Source of the DNA: CAZGCA01 sp964524145
GTDB lineage: Bacteria; Hydrogenedentota; CAZGCA01
Assembly: GCA_964524145.1 (NCBI GenBank)
Contig: CAZGCA010000044.1
Location: 1-50,428, forward strand
DNA length: 50,428 bases
Direction: 5' to 3'
The position numbers and the translations under genes are program-made. Shown here piece after piece: positions 1 to 8,063 of the stretch (within the stretch, counting starts at the first letter, position 1; every line of letters starts with the position of its first letter). The notes beneath the pieces were generated by a model. That model did not search any database. It was not told where the DNA came from and saw only the letters and a program-made list of their open reading frames with translations.

Positions 1-1011
1 GGCAAGAACTATGTATCGAGCATCCGAGACTTCTGGCGCGTATGCAGCGGCGTGAACGAGAAGGCGAAACAGGGTGTCGTCAAGTTCCTCGACGAAATCC
101 TCAACACCGACGAGTACCCGCTCACCGTGCTCGACCGGCCGGTGGAATCCGAGACGGCGAAAGTGATCGAGAACAGTTTCCGGGCGACGATCCTTGCGTT
201 TCTCGACGAGTGGTGCCTCTTTGCCGAACACAACGGTGTTGACTTGGTCAAGGTGGTGGAAGCGATACGCGCGCGGCCAACCCACAGCAACATACTATTC
301 CCCGGCCCCGGAATCGGCGGATACTGCCTGCCGAAGGATGGGGGGCTCGGATTGTGGGCGTACAATCACATCTTCGGGTTCGAGAACGACATCTTCAAGA
401 TAACGCCTTTGGCTATAGACATCAACGACACGCGCGCGCTTCACGTTGCGCAGCTCACGCGGGACGCCATGCGCAACATGGGCCGACCGCTGGCGGCGGC
501 GGAGATACTCGTGCTCGGGGCGGCATACCGGGAGGATGTCGGAGACACCCGTTACAGCGGCGCGGAACTCGTGGTGAGACGTCTGACCGAGATGGGAGCC
601 GAGCTGCGTGTTCACGATCCGTATGTCAAGCACTGGTGGGAGCTCGAGAAACAGGACAGCTACCCGAGACCGGGGCACAGTCTCGCACGGTTTTTCCGCA
701 ACCAGGAGAAGCTCGCGAACCTTACTGTAAGTCAAAACCTCGACGAGGCGATGTGCGGCACGGACGCGATCATTTTCGCCGTTCGTCACAGCCCGTATCT
801 CGACCTCGACCCGGACGAAGTGGTCCGGAAGGCGGGTGGTCCGTTGGCGGTGATAGACTGTTTCGGGATACTCGACGACGCCAAGATCAGGCGCTACTTC
901 GAACTGGGGTGCGAGGTCAAGGGCATGGGTCGGGGCCATATCAACCGCATCAAGGACAGCGTTCGCAAGGCGCGGCTTGCGGGCACACTGCCGCCTTTGG
1001 AACAAGTGTAG
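1..1011 (+). CDS. UDP-glucose/UDP-HexNAc-type nucleotide-sugar dehydrogenase, C-terminal part (5' end outside window)
   Basis: The frame is open from the first base, so the gene starts upstream and its N-terminal NAD-binding Rossmann domain is missing here. What remains is the central dimerisation domain and the C-terminal UDP-binding domain. The motif GIGGYCLPKD near nt 310-340 carries the catalytic cysteine of the UDP-glucose/GDP-mannose dehydrogenase family, which oxidises a sugar C6 alcohol to a uronic acid using NAD. The stretch GAAYREDVGDTRYS and the later VHDPYV fit the C-terminal domain. The family supplies sugars for capsule, O-antigen or exopolysaccharide. The precise sugar cannot be told from this part; WecC-, TviB- and Ugd-like enzymes remain possible. 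Confidence 0.85.
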   Translation, partial: GKNYVSSIRDFWRVCSGVNEKAKQGVVKFLDEILNTDEYPLTVLDRPVESETAKVIENSFRATILAFLDEWCLFAEHNGVDLVKVVEAIRARPTHSNILFPGPGIGGYCLPKDGGLGLWAYNHIFGFENDIFKITPLAIDINDTRALHVAQLTRDAMRNMGRPLAAAEILVLGAAYREDVGDTRYSGAELVVRRLTEMGAELRVHDPYVKHWWELEKQDSYPRPGHSLARFFRNQEKLANLTVSQNLDEAMCGTDAIIFAVRHSPYLDLDPDEVVRKAGGPLAVIDCFGILDDAKIRRYFELGCEVKGMGRGHINRIKDSVRKARLAGTLPPLEQV

Positions 1012-1045
1012 AGGTTGCTGCGGACGCTCGCACTTCGGGCTCTGT

Positions 1046-1074
1046 TTGACTGGTTCGAATCCCCGGATTATAAT
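1046..1074 (+). promoter_or_regulatory. sigma-70-type promoter of the oxidoreductase-lepB-lpxH operon
   Basis: TTGACT at 1046-1051 and a perfect TATAAT at 1069-1074 are separated by 17 bases. They lie 62 bases upstream of the TTG start at 1136, in the gap between two genes of the same direction. Read by eye only. Confidence 0.75.
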
Positions 1075-1135
1075 AGAGTGTACCCTGCTTGAGCATTGGA
1101 CGTTGTTTCTGAGGTGTGTCAACGAGGAGAGCACG

Positions 1136-2140
1136 TTGGAAGAGTTGCGCATAGGCTTTGTCGGCTGCGGTGCTATGGGGCAAGAGCTTCTAGGGGCGGC
1201 GGCGAAGAACGCGTCGGCCTCGATAGCCGCAGTGTGTGACGTTGATTCCGACGCGGCGTCCGGTGTTGCGGAGAAGTACGCGGCAGAACCCTATTCGGAC
1301 CATGCCGCAATGTACGAGCACGGTTCGCTCGACGCGGTCATGGTTGCGACACCGCCATCCGCCCACGAGCGAGCGGTAGTCGACGCAACGCAGCACGGCT
1401 TGGAGGTATTCGTCGAGAAACCGATGGCGCTCGACGTTGGTGCCTGTTATCGCATGATAGAAGCTGCGGAACAGGCGGACGTCGTTTTGATGGTAGGTCA
1501 GGTGTTGCGTTTCATAGACGTTTTCGCGAAGATGAAAGAGATGGCCTCGTCGGGCCTGATAGGGCGGTGTTACGCGGTGCGCATCATGCGCTCTTCGAAC
1601 GGCTGGGCGGAACCGTGGGACCAGGATTGGCGCTCGAACAGGTTAGAATGCGGCGGCGGTTTATTCGAGATCAACGCGCACGAGATAGATTACATGCGCT
1701 ACCTGCTGGGCGACGTGGCCAGCGTGTATGCCGTGGGAGCAAACTACGCATCGCCTCGTTTTGACTATGAAGATTGCGTATCGGTGACAATGAAGTTCCG
1801 GTCCGGCGCGGTCGGTTCCCTGTTCAGCGCGCACTCGGACCGCATATCGAAATACAGCGGCGAGATTCTCGGCGACAACGGCGCGATATATTTCGACCGC
1901 CGCACGAACACGCTCGAATACAAGACGAACGATGATGAGCTTGAGACCGTACCGATCGATTCCATCGAGGTTGAAGAACCCGTAGCGCACGAGGTGAGGT
2001 TGTTCATCGAGTCGATCCTGGCGAAGTCCGAGCCGGCAGTCCCGGGGACCGATGGGCTCAAGGCCGTTGAGATAGCCCAAGCAGCGTACATATCGATCCG
2101 GGAACAAAGGGAGGTCGCGCTACCGCTCCCGCGCAACTAG
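1136..2140 (+). CDS. Gfo/Idh/MocA family NAD(P)-dependent oxidoreductase
   Basis: A 334-residue protein of normal family length. The N-terminus GFVGCGAMG is the Rossmann dinucleotide-binding loop, EKPMALD is the family's EKP motif with the likely catalytic lysine, and GGGLFEINAHEIDYMRYLLG matches the conserved substrate-site helix. I chose the TTG at 1136 because GAGGAG at 1124-1129 is spaced six bases from it and the Rossmann fold begins directly after; the frame is open further upstream but offers no better start. The family oxidises or reduces sugars and related polyols. Lying after a nucleotide-sugar dehydrogenase, it may modify a sugar for surface polysaccharide, but the substrate is unknown. 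It heads an operon with the PHP, lepB and lpxH genes. Confidence 0.88.
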   Translation: MEELRIGFVGCGAMGQELLGAAAKNASASIAAVCDVDSDAASGVAEKYAAEPYSDHAAMYEHGSLDAVMVATPPSAHERAVVDATQHGLEVFVEKPMALDVGACYRMIEAAEQADVVLMVGQVLRFIDVFAKMKEMASSGLIGRCYAVRIMRSSNGWAEPWDQDWRSNRLECGGGLFEINAHEIDYMRYLLGDVASVYAVGANYASPRFDYEDCVSVTMKFRSGAVGSLFSAHSDRISKYSGEILGDNGAIYFDRRTNTLEYKTNDDELETVPIDSIEVEEPVAHEVRLFIESILAKSEPAVPGTDGLKAVEIAQAAYISIREQREVALPLPRN

Positions 2141-2149
2141 GAAAAACGC

Positions 2150-2773
2150 GTGTATAAGATAGATTTGCATGTTCATACAAGCCGGTATTCGCCGTGCAGC
2201 AGGATAGACCCGAAAGACCTGGTACAGACCGCGAGCGAGGCCGGACTCGACGCCATTGTCATAACGGAGCACGGCAGAATGTGGTCCCGTGACGAGGTGG
2301 AAGAGTTGCGCCGTTCGGCACCGACAAACAAGCTTGTCGTACTGGCAGGCGCGGAGATTTACACAGGCCGCGGAGACATACTGGTCTTCGGCATCGAGGA
2401 GACAGGACCGCTGGTCGCTGCTGAAAACCCGGAGACCGTTGTGTCCCGGACACACGACCAGGGCGGCGTGGCTATTGCAGCACATCCGACACGGTTCGGG
2501 CTCGAGTTTGGCGCAGAGATATTCCATTTGCCATTAGACGCGATCGAGGTGATGAGCGGGAACATGGCATCGTCGGAGTGGGTCGAGGCAATGCGTATAT
2601 GCGAGGCAACCGGCGTGCCGCCCGTCAGTTGCAGTGACGCCCATACTTTGGGGATGCTCGGCGGTTTCTACACGATGTTTGACGACCCGATACGAACAGA
2701 GACCGAACTGACCATAGCCATAAAATGCCGCAGATTTTGCGCACAACCGTTGGAGACGGGATCGAAACGGTGA
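2150..2773 (+). CDS. PHP-domain metal-dependent phosphoesterase
   Basis: A 207-residue protein beginning at a GTG nine bases after the previous stop. DLHVHTSRYSPC is the first PHP metal motif (HxH), TEHG the second, AHPTRFG the third and CSDAH the fourth, so the metal-binding set looks complete. The PHP superfamily hydrolyses phosphate esters, for example 3',5'-nucleoside bisphosphates or histidinol phosphate; this short stand-alone form cannot be assigned a substrate. Its stop overlaps the GTG of the next gene (GTGA), which suggests translational coupling with signal peptidase I. Confidence 0.85.
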   Translation: MYKIDLHVHTSRYSPCSRIDPKDLVQTASEAGLDAIVITEHGRMWSRDEVEELRRSAPTNKLVVLAGAEIYTGRGDILVFGIEETGPLVAAENPETVVSRTHDQGGVAIAAHPTRFGLEFGAEIFHLPLDAIEVMSGNMASSEWVEAMRICEATGVPPVSCSDAHTLGMLGGFYTMFDDPIRTETELTIAIKCRRFCAQPLETGSKR

Positions 2774-3333
2774 GTTCAGAAACAACAAGCAGCCCGAGGT
2801 CGTCTCTCTCGTCCAGCCTGAAGCGCGAGATACTCGAGTTCGCCAAGACGATGGCCTATTTCCTTGTCATCTTCTACTGTACCCGAACCCTTGTTATCGA
2901 GGGGTTCGAGATAGAAGGCCGCTCAATGGAGCCGACGATCTTTGAGGGCGAGCGAGTATTGGTGCTCAAATTCCCGTACTACTTCGGTGACATAGAACGG
3001 GGCGACCTTGTTGTGTTTAAGTACCCGAAGGACGAGAAGCGACGGTTTGTGAAACGCGCGATTGCCGTGGGTGGCGATCTGGTGCGGATCGATGGTGGGA
3101 CCGTCTACGTTAACGGTGTCAAGGTGGAGGAAGACTACGTCCCGGATGAGTTTTTGCGCCATGCGGAACATCGGGACGAGCTGCGAGTTCCTGAGAACTG
3201 TTACTTCGTGATGGGCGACCATCGCAACGTGAGCAGCGACAGCCGGAGCTGGGGATTTGTGCCGCGCAAGTGCATCATCGGGAAAGCGGCGCTCAGGTTC
3301 TGGCCGCCACAAAAGGTCGGAGTCGTAGAATAG
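2770..3333 (+). CDS. lepB: Signal peptidase I
   Basis: The enzyme removes signal peptides from exported proteins on the outer face of the inner membrane. A polar N-terminus is followed by one membrane helix (about residues 25-42), then GRSMEPT with the nucleophile Ser52 and RRFVKRAIAVGGD with the general base Lys95. GDHRNVSSDSR is the conserved box E. Length is 187 residues from the GTG at 2770, which overlaps the stop of the PHP gene; an ATG at 2725 in the same frame would add 15 residues and cannot be excluded. The many secreted proteins in this window are potential clients. Confidence 0.93.
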   Translation: MSSETTSSPRSSLSSSLKREILEFAKTMAYFLVIFYCTRTLVIEGFEIEGRSMEPTIFEGERVLVLKFPYYFGDIERGDLVVFKYPKDEKRRFVKRAIAVGGDLVRIDGGTVYVNGVKVEEDYVPDEFLRHAEHRDELRVPENCYFVMGDHRNVSSDSRSWGFVPRKCIIGKAALRFWPPQKVGVVE

Positions 3334-3349
3334 CACTAGCACAAGAGTA

Positions 3350-4114
3350 ATGGGCAAATCTCACCTGTTGATCTCTGACGCGCATCTGGCGACAGGGCAA
3401 ACAGAGTCACCCGGCAAGAACGAGCTGAAAGAGTTTCTCGCCGGTATTTCGCCGGACGAGACGGAGGATCTGTTTGTACTGGGCGACCTCTTCGATTTCT
3501 GGTTCGAGTACAGGTACGTGATTCTGCATCATCACTTCGACGTGCTGCGTCTGCTGGCGCAGCTCACGGAACGCGGTATCGCTCTTCATTACGTGCCCGG
3601 CAACCACGATTTCTGGCTGGGCGAGTTCATGAAGGAGACGCTCGGTTTTGAGTTACACACGTCGCCGTGCGTCGTCGAACTGGACGGCCTCCACGTTGAG
3701 TTGTGCCACGGTGACGGGCTTAACAAGAAGGACGTGGGGTATCGTTTCTATCAGAAGATCGCCAAGTCGCGCATTGCCAGAAAGGCGTTCAGCATTATCC
3801 ACCCGGACGTGGCGGCGCGGATTGCCGTGACGGTCTCCTCGACAAGCAGGAGGCTCGTGAACAGACGCGAACACGAGCGCCGGAGCGAAGTGTGTGCTAT
3901 CGAAGCTTACGCGCGGCAACGGCTCGAGACCGGTGATATCGATGCGCTTGTTGCCGGCCACGCCCACATGCCTGTCCTTGAAAAGGTCGACGCCGGCGGG
4001 CGGGAGAAGGTCTACGCAAACGCAGGCGATTGGCTGACCCACTTCAGCTACGTCGAACTTAAGGATGGCGTGTTCGCGCTCAAAACGTTTACGACCGAAA
4101 GCCGTTCCGGGTGA
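3350..4114 (+). CDS. lpxH: UDP-2,3-diacylglucosamine diphosphatase (LpxH-type metallophosphoesterase)
   Basis: A 254-residue calcineurin-like phosphoesterase. The metal motifs appear in order: SDAHL, GDLFDFWFEY, GNHDFW, CHGDGL and GHAHMP, the pattern of LpxH and its relatives, which cleave UDP-2,3-diacylglucosamine to lipid X in lipid A synthesis at the inner membrane. This supports an outer membrane with lipopolysaccharide. It ends the operon 16 bases after lepB. A non-lipid A member of the same family remains possible because no other lpx gene is visible here. Confidence 0.83.
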   Translation: MGKSHLLISDAHLATGQTESPGKNELKEFLAGISPDETEDLFVLGDLFDFWFEYRYVILHHHFDVLRLLAQLTERGIALHYVPGNHDFWLGEFMKETLGFELHTSPCVVELDGLHVELCHGDGLNKKDVGYRFYQKIAKSRIARKAFSIIHPDVAARIAVTVSSTSRRLVNRREHERRSEVCAIEAYARQRLETGDIDALVAGHAHMPVLEKVDAGGREKVYANAGDWLTHFSYVELKDGVFALKTFTTESRSG

Positions 4115-4130
4115 TTGAACTTTTGTTAAC

Positions 4131-4160
4131 CTCGTTCCCACGGAGGACCGTGGGAACGAG
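4131..4160. repeat. perfect 13-bp inverted repeat (REP-like hairpin)
   Basis: CTCGTTCCCACGG at 4131-4143 and its exact reverse complement at 4148-4160 flank the loop AGGA. It stands between lpxH and the first propeller gene. There is no T-tract on either side, so an intrinsic terminator is unlikely; a dispersed palindromic repeat is the better reading. Confidence 0.8.
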
Positions 4161-4214
4161 AACACCTGACCCGCCTTGCCGTTCGACAGAACACGTCTAC
4201 CACGAACGCTTCCC

Positions 4215-4243
4215 TGGACAAACCCCGGCCGCAATGGTAGGAT
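4215..4243 (+). promoter_or_regulatory. candidate promoter for the exported propeller genes
   Basis: TGGACA at 4215-4220 and TAGGAT at 4238-4243 are spaced by 17 bases, about 50 bases before the start of the first propeller gene. The -35 box matches five of six consensus bases and the -10 box four of six. Confidence 0.45.
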
Positions 4244-4295
4244 TGAAGGGGGAGGAGATGTTGTGCAACAGCGTGAACAGTGAAGGACGCATGTG

Positions 4296-7200
4296 ATGAA
4301 AAGGATCTGTCTTGGAATGAGAGTCTATAGGGTTGTTTGTTTGCTGGGGGGGTTCGTTCTGCTGGCGGCATCGGCGTTCGCTGCGGACTGGCCGATGTGG
4401 CGTTATGATGCGAATCGAAGTGCGGTCTCCCCCCAAGAGTTGCCTGCCAAGCTTCATCTGCAATGGGTGCGTGAGTACCCGCCGCTGAAACCCGCGTGGC
4501 CCGACGAACCGAGGATGGAGTTCGATGTCGCTTATGAACCGGTCGTCGCGGGCAATACAATGTACTTCGGGTCGCCGCGCAGCGACTCGCTCACTGCGAT
4601 CGACACGGATACCGGTGCCGAGAAGTGGCGGTTTTACGCCGACGGGCCGGTCAGGTTCGCTCCCGTTGCCTGGAACGGCAAAGTGTATTTCGTATCGGAC
4701 GACGGGTGCCTCTACTGTCTGGACGGCGAGACGGGTGTCGAAGTCTGGAAGTTTCGCGGCGCACCGTCGGACCGGAAGGTTCTGGGCAACGAGCGGCTGA
4801 TCTCCCTCCGTCCGGCGCGAGGAGCGCCGGTCATTGTTGACGGCACGATTTACTTTGCCGCGGGCATCTGGCCGTTCGAAGGTATCTTCATCCACGCGCT
4901 CGACGCGGAAACCGGATCGATCGTGTGGACGAACGAGGGGAGCGGCTCGCTTTTCATGCTGCAGCCCCACAACAGTCCGGCCTTTGCGGGTGTTGCGCCT
5001 CAGGGACACATCGTCGCTGCCGGCGACAGACTGCTTATACCCGGCGGTCGGTCGGTTCCGGCATGTTTTGACCGTACAGACGGCACGTTTCAATACTACC
5101 GTTTGGAGGAAAACGGGCATAGAGGCGGATATGACGCCTTTGCGGTACAGGACTACTTCTTCAACGGCGGTAGCATGTTTGAGGTGGCTACCGGCAAGAA
5201 CCTGGGGATGGTCACCTCGAACCTTGTCGTGACCGATGAGACAATTTACGCGCTCCGGTCCGGTACCGTTCGCGCGCTTGACATCGGGAACGCGACATTC
5301 ACGGAGACTGAGGATAGGAGAGGCAGGATACAGAGGCGTATGGAGGTGCCTGAGTTGTGGCGTCTTGATGCTGATGCCGAGACACACATTATTGCGGGGT
5401 CGCGGCTGTACGCCGCAGGGCCGAATGCTGTCGTTGCGGTCGATCTTCCCCGGCAGGGAGCTCAGCCCACGGTCTCCTGGAAGACGAAGGTACAAGGGAC
5501 GCCCAGAAGGTTGCTGTCGGCCGATGACAAGCTTTTCGTTGTCACCCTCGAAGGACGCATCCACTGTTTTGGTTCGAAGCCGATCCTGCCCACGTCGCAC
5601 CGTGCAGAGGTGCAGGAGTCCGGGACCCCTTCGTCCGCGGGAACGGAGAAAGCCCGGAACATCTTGGAGCGCACAGGCATCAAAGAAGGTTACTGTTTGG
5701 TGTGGGGGATAGGCCCGGATGGATTGCTTGAAGAGCTGGCCCGCCGGTCCGAGCTCCATATTACTGCGGTCGATCCTGACGCTGAGAAGGTTGAGTCCGC
5801 TCGTCGCCGTCTCGACGCGGCGGGTCTCTACGGCGCACGTATCGCTCTTCTCACGGGCGACCTGCTGTCGTTCCCTTTCCCCCCGTATCTGGCCAGCCTG
5901 ATTGTATGCGAAGACCTCGAGACATTGGGGTTGGAGCCCAACGGCGGTTTCGCCGAGAAGGTCTTCTACCCGTTGCGACCTTACGGCGGCGTGGCGTGCC
6001 TCGGAATGGACACTCGTAACCACGAGGCACTCGCGAGGGCCGTTGAGGAAACCGGTCTCGCGAACGCCGAGCTCAAGCGAGAAGGCGATCTGACGCTGTT
6101 GGCACGGGTTGGGCCGCTTCCGGGTTCAGCGAACTGGACGCATCAGTACGCAGATGTATCCAATACCGGCGTTTCGAAAGACGACCTTGTGCGGGCTCCG
6201 TTGGGCCTGCTCTGGTTTGGAGGCTCGTCCAACAAGGACATTCTGCCGCGTCACGGGCACGGGCCGTCGGAGCAGATACTCGATGGGCGACTGTTTATCG
6301 AGGGCCCCGATGTCATTCGCGCGCTGGATGTGTACACCGGCCGGGTGTTGTGGGCAACGTCGTTGCCCGAAATCGGCAAGTCGTACGACAACACCTCCCA
6401 CCAGCCGGGCGCCAATGCTTTGGGCAGCAACTACGTTTCCGTTCCTGACGGCATCTACGTCGCTTACGGTAAGAGCTGCCTGCGGCTCGACCCGGCGACG
6501 GGCGAAAAGATGTCCGAGTTTGAGTTGCCAGTGCAGCCCGGCGGTGCAGAGCCTCCTGGCTGGGGGTATATCGGTGTCTGGGACGACCTGCTGGTCGCTG
6601 GTTCCGGACCGATGGTTTTCGATGAGGAACTCTTGGGGTTTACCTGGAACGCCATTTCGAGCAAACGGCTCGTCGTTATGAACCGGCATACTGGCGACGT
6701 GGTCTGGTCGCGCCAATCGGTCCATGGGTTCCGTCACAACGCTATTGCGGTCGGTGCCGGGAAGGTGTTCTGCATAGACATGGTGACGCCGCCGATGCTT
6801 GAACGGATGAAGCGCAGAGGTCTGAGCGCGGAAGCTACCGGGACGCTTTCAGCGCTCGATGCTCGCACGGGCGCGGAGGTGTGGAGCACGAGAGAGAACG
6901 TGTTCGGCACGTGGCTGGGGTATTCGGCGGAACACGACATCTTGCTCCAGTCCGGGAGACCGTCGCGGGATATGCTTGGCGACGAACCCAACGACAGAAT
7001 GATCACGTACAGAGGCAGTGACGGGACGGTGCTGTGGGACAAGTCGGTCAAGTACAGCGCACCGTGCCTGCTTCATCACGACACGATCATCGCCCAGGAG
7101 CAGGCGTTCGATCTGCTGACGGGCGAGCGAAGAATGCGGCGCCACCCGCTGACGGGAGTGGAGACCCCCTGGCAGTTTGCCCGGAACTACGGTTGCAACT

Positions 7201-7982
7201 CGGCGATCGCGAGCGAACACCTTATTACGTTCCGGTCGGCCGCTGCAGGCTTCTTTGACTTCGAGAACGACGGCGGGACAGCGAATCTGGGCGGGTTCAA
7301 GTCGGGCTGCACGTCGAACCTGATCGTGGCAAACGGGATCTTGAATTCGCCGGACTACACGCGAACCTGCACGTGCAGCTATCAAAACCAGACGTCGCTG
7401 GCGTTCGTGCACATGCCGGAGGTCGAGATGTGGAGTTTTAACGCGTTCAAGGCCGGCGACGAGCCGGTCGAACGCGTGGGCATAAACTTCGGCGCGCCTG
7501 GGGACCGCCGTGCGGATAACGGGACCTTGTGGCTGGACTATCCGAGCGTGGGTGGTGTGTCGCCCAACATCCCGGTCCAGATCACACCGGAAGAACCGGA
7601 CCTGTTTCGCTACCACTCGTCGCGGATTCAGGGCGACGGCCTGAAATGGGTGGCCGCCTCTGGCATGCAGGGCATCAAGTCCGTTACTCTTACGCTTGCA
7701 CCGGGCGCAACGGACGTTCGCTCGTACACGGTGCGTCTCCACTTTGTCGAGCCAAACGATGTGAAGCCCGGGCAACGGGTGTTCGACGTCGCGCTCCAAT
7801 GGACGCCGGTGCTTAGAGGTTTCGACGCTGTCAAGGAAGCCGGCGGACCGTTCCGCCCGGTGGTGAAAGAGTTTAAAGGCATACAGGTCAAGGGAGATTT
7901 GGCGGTCACATTTACGGGTTCCGATCCTTCGGGTGCGGGCGTGCCCGTGCTTTGCGGGATCGAGGCCGTGGCCGAAGGCTAG
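4296..7982 (+). CDS. Exported PQQ-like beta-propeller protein with an internal methyltransferase-like domain and C-terminal malectin-like domain
   Basis: A 1228-residue protein. The N-terminus is a signal peptide with cleavage likely after AFA, just before ADWPMWRYD. Residues about 30-430 hold PQQ-type propeller blades (YFGSPRSDSLTAIDTDTG, VYFVSDDGCLYCLDGETG). Residues about 448-605 resemble a class I SAM-dependent methyltransferase: YCLVWGIGPDG is a degenerate motif I, followed by ITAVDPDAEKVESARRRL. A second propeller follows (about 610-1020), introduced by ANWTHQYADVSNTG. The last about 190 residues (YTVRLHFVEPN to PVLCGIEAV) look like a malectin-type carbohydrate-binding domain. The ATG at 4296 has AAGGA eight bases upstream. 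The next gene is a paralogue. Function is unknown; an export signal and a SAM-binding fold sit oddly together. Confidence 0.8.
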   Translation: MKRICLGMRVYRVVCLLGGFVLLAASAFAADWPMWRYDANRSAVSPQELPAKLHLQWVREYPPLKPAWPDEPRMEFDVAYEPVVAGNTMYFGSPRSDSLTAIDTDTGAEKWRFYADGPVRFAPVAWNGKVYFVSDDGCLYCLDGETGVEVWKFRGAPSDRKVLGNERLISLRPARGAPVIVDGTIYFAAGIWPFEGIFIHALDAETGSIVWTNEGSGSLFMLQPHNSPAFAGVAPQGHIVAAGDRLLIPGGRSVPACFDRTDGTFQYYRLEENGHRGGYDAFAVQDYFFNGGSMFEVATGKNLGMVTSNLVVTDETIYALRSGTVRALDIGNATFTETEDRRGRIQRRMEVPELWRLDADAETHIIAGSRLYAAGPNAVVAVDLPRQGAQPTVSWKTKVQGTPRRLLSADDKLFVVTLEGRIHCFGSKPILPTSHRAEVQESGTPSSAGTEKARNILERTGIKEGYCLVWGIGPDGLLEELARRSELHITAVDPDAEKVESARRRLDAAGLYGARIALLTGDLLSFPFPPYLASLIVCEDLETLGLEPNGGFAEKVFYPLRPYGGVACLGMDTRNHEALARAVEETGLANAELKREGDLTLLARVGPLPGSANWTHQYADVSNTGVSKDDLVRAPLGLLWFGGSSNKDILPRHGHGPSEQILDGRLFIEGPDVIRALDVYTGRVLWATSLPEIGKSYDNTSHQPGANALGSNYVSVPDGIYVAYGKSCLRLDPATGEKMSEFELPVQPGGAEPPGWGYIGVWDDLLVAGSGPMVFDEELLGFTWNAISSKRLVVMNRHTGDVVWSRQSVHGFRHNAIAVGAGKVFCIDMVTPPMLERMKRRGLSAEATGTLSALDARTGAEVWSTRENVFGTWLGYSAEHDILLQSGRPSRDMLGDEPNDRMITYRGSDGTVLWDKSVKYSAPCLLHHDTIIAQEQAFDLLTGERRMRRHPLTGVETPWQFARNYGCNSAIASEHLITFRSAAAGFFDFENDGGTANLGGFKSGCTSNLIVANGILNSPDYTRTCTCSYQNQTSLAFVHMPEVEMWSFNAFKAGDEPVERVGINFGAPGDRRADNGTLWLDYPSVGGVSPNIPVQITPEEPDLFRYHSSRIQGDGLKWVAASGMQGIKSVTLTLAPGATDVRSYTVRLHFVEPNDVKPGQRVFDVALQWTPVLRGFDAVKEAGGPFRPVVKEFKGIQVKGDLAVTFTGSDPSGAGVPVLCGIEAVAEG

Positions 7983-8063
7983 CTGCGCGAGAGGAGCTTC
8001 GTCGCCTGACGTCCTTCTTCTCGTGTGATAAGCACAGTGGACGGTGCCAATGAGGAGACTGAT

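Noticed and set aside
1052..1068. GGTTCGAATCCCC resembles a tRNA T arm
   Set aside because: The flanking bases do not pair into a T stem and no acceptor, D or anticodon arm is present; the stretch is the spacer of a good promoter.
4131..4160. Intrinsic terminator of lpxH
   Set aside because: The hairpin is strong but no T-tract follows on either strand.
4197..6023. 608-codon antisense open frame on the minus strand
   Set aside because: It is the shadow of the first propeller gene, Arg/Pro-rich without motifs; high GC and third-position bias create such frames.
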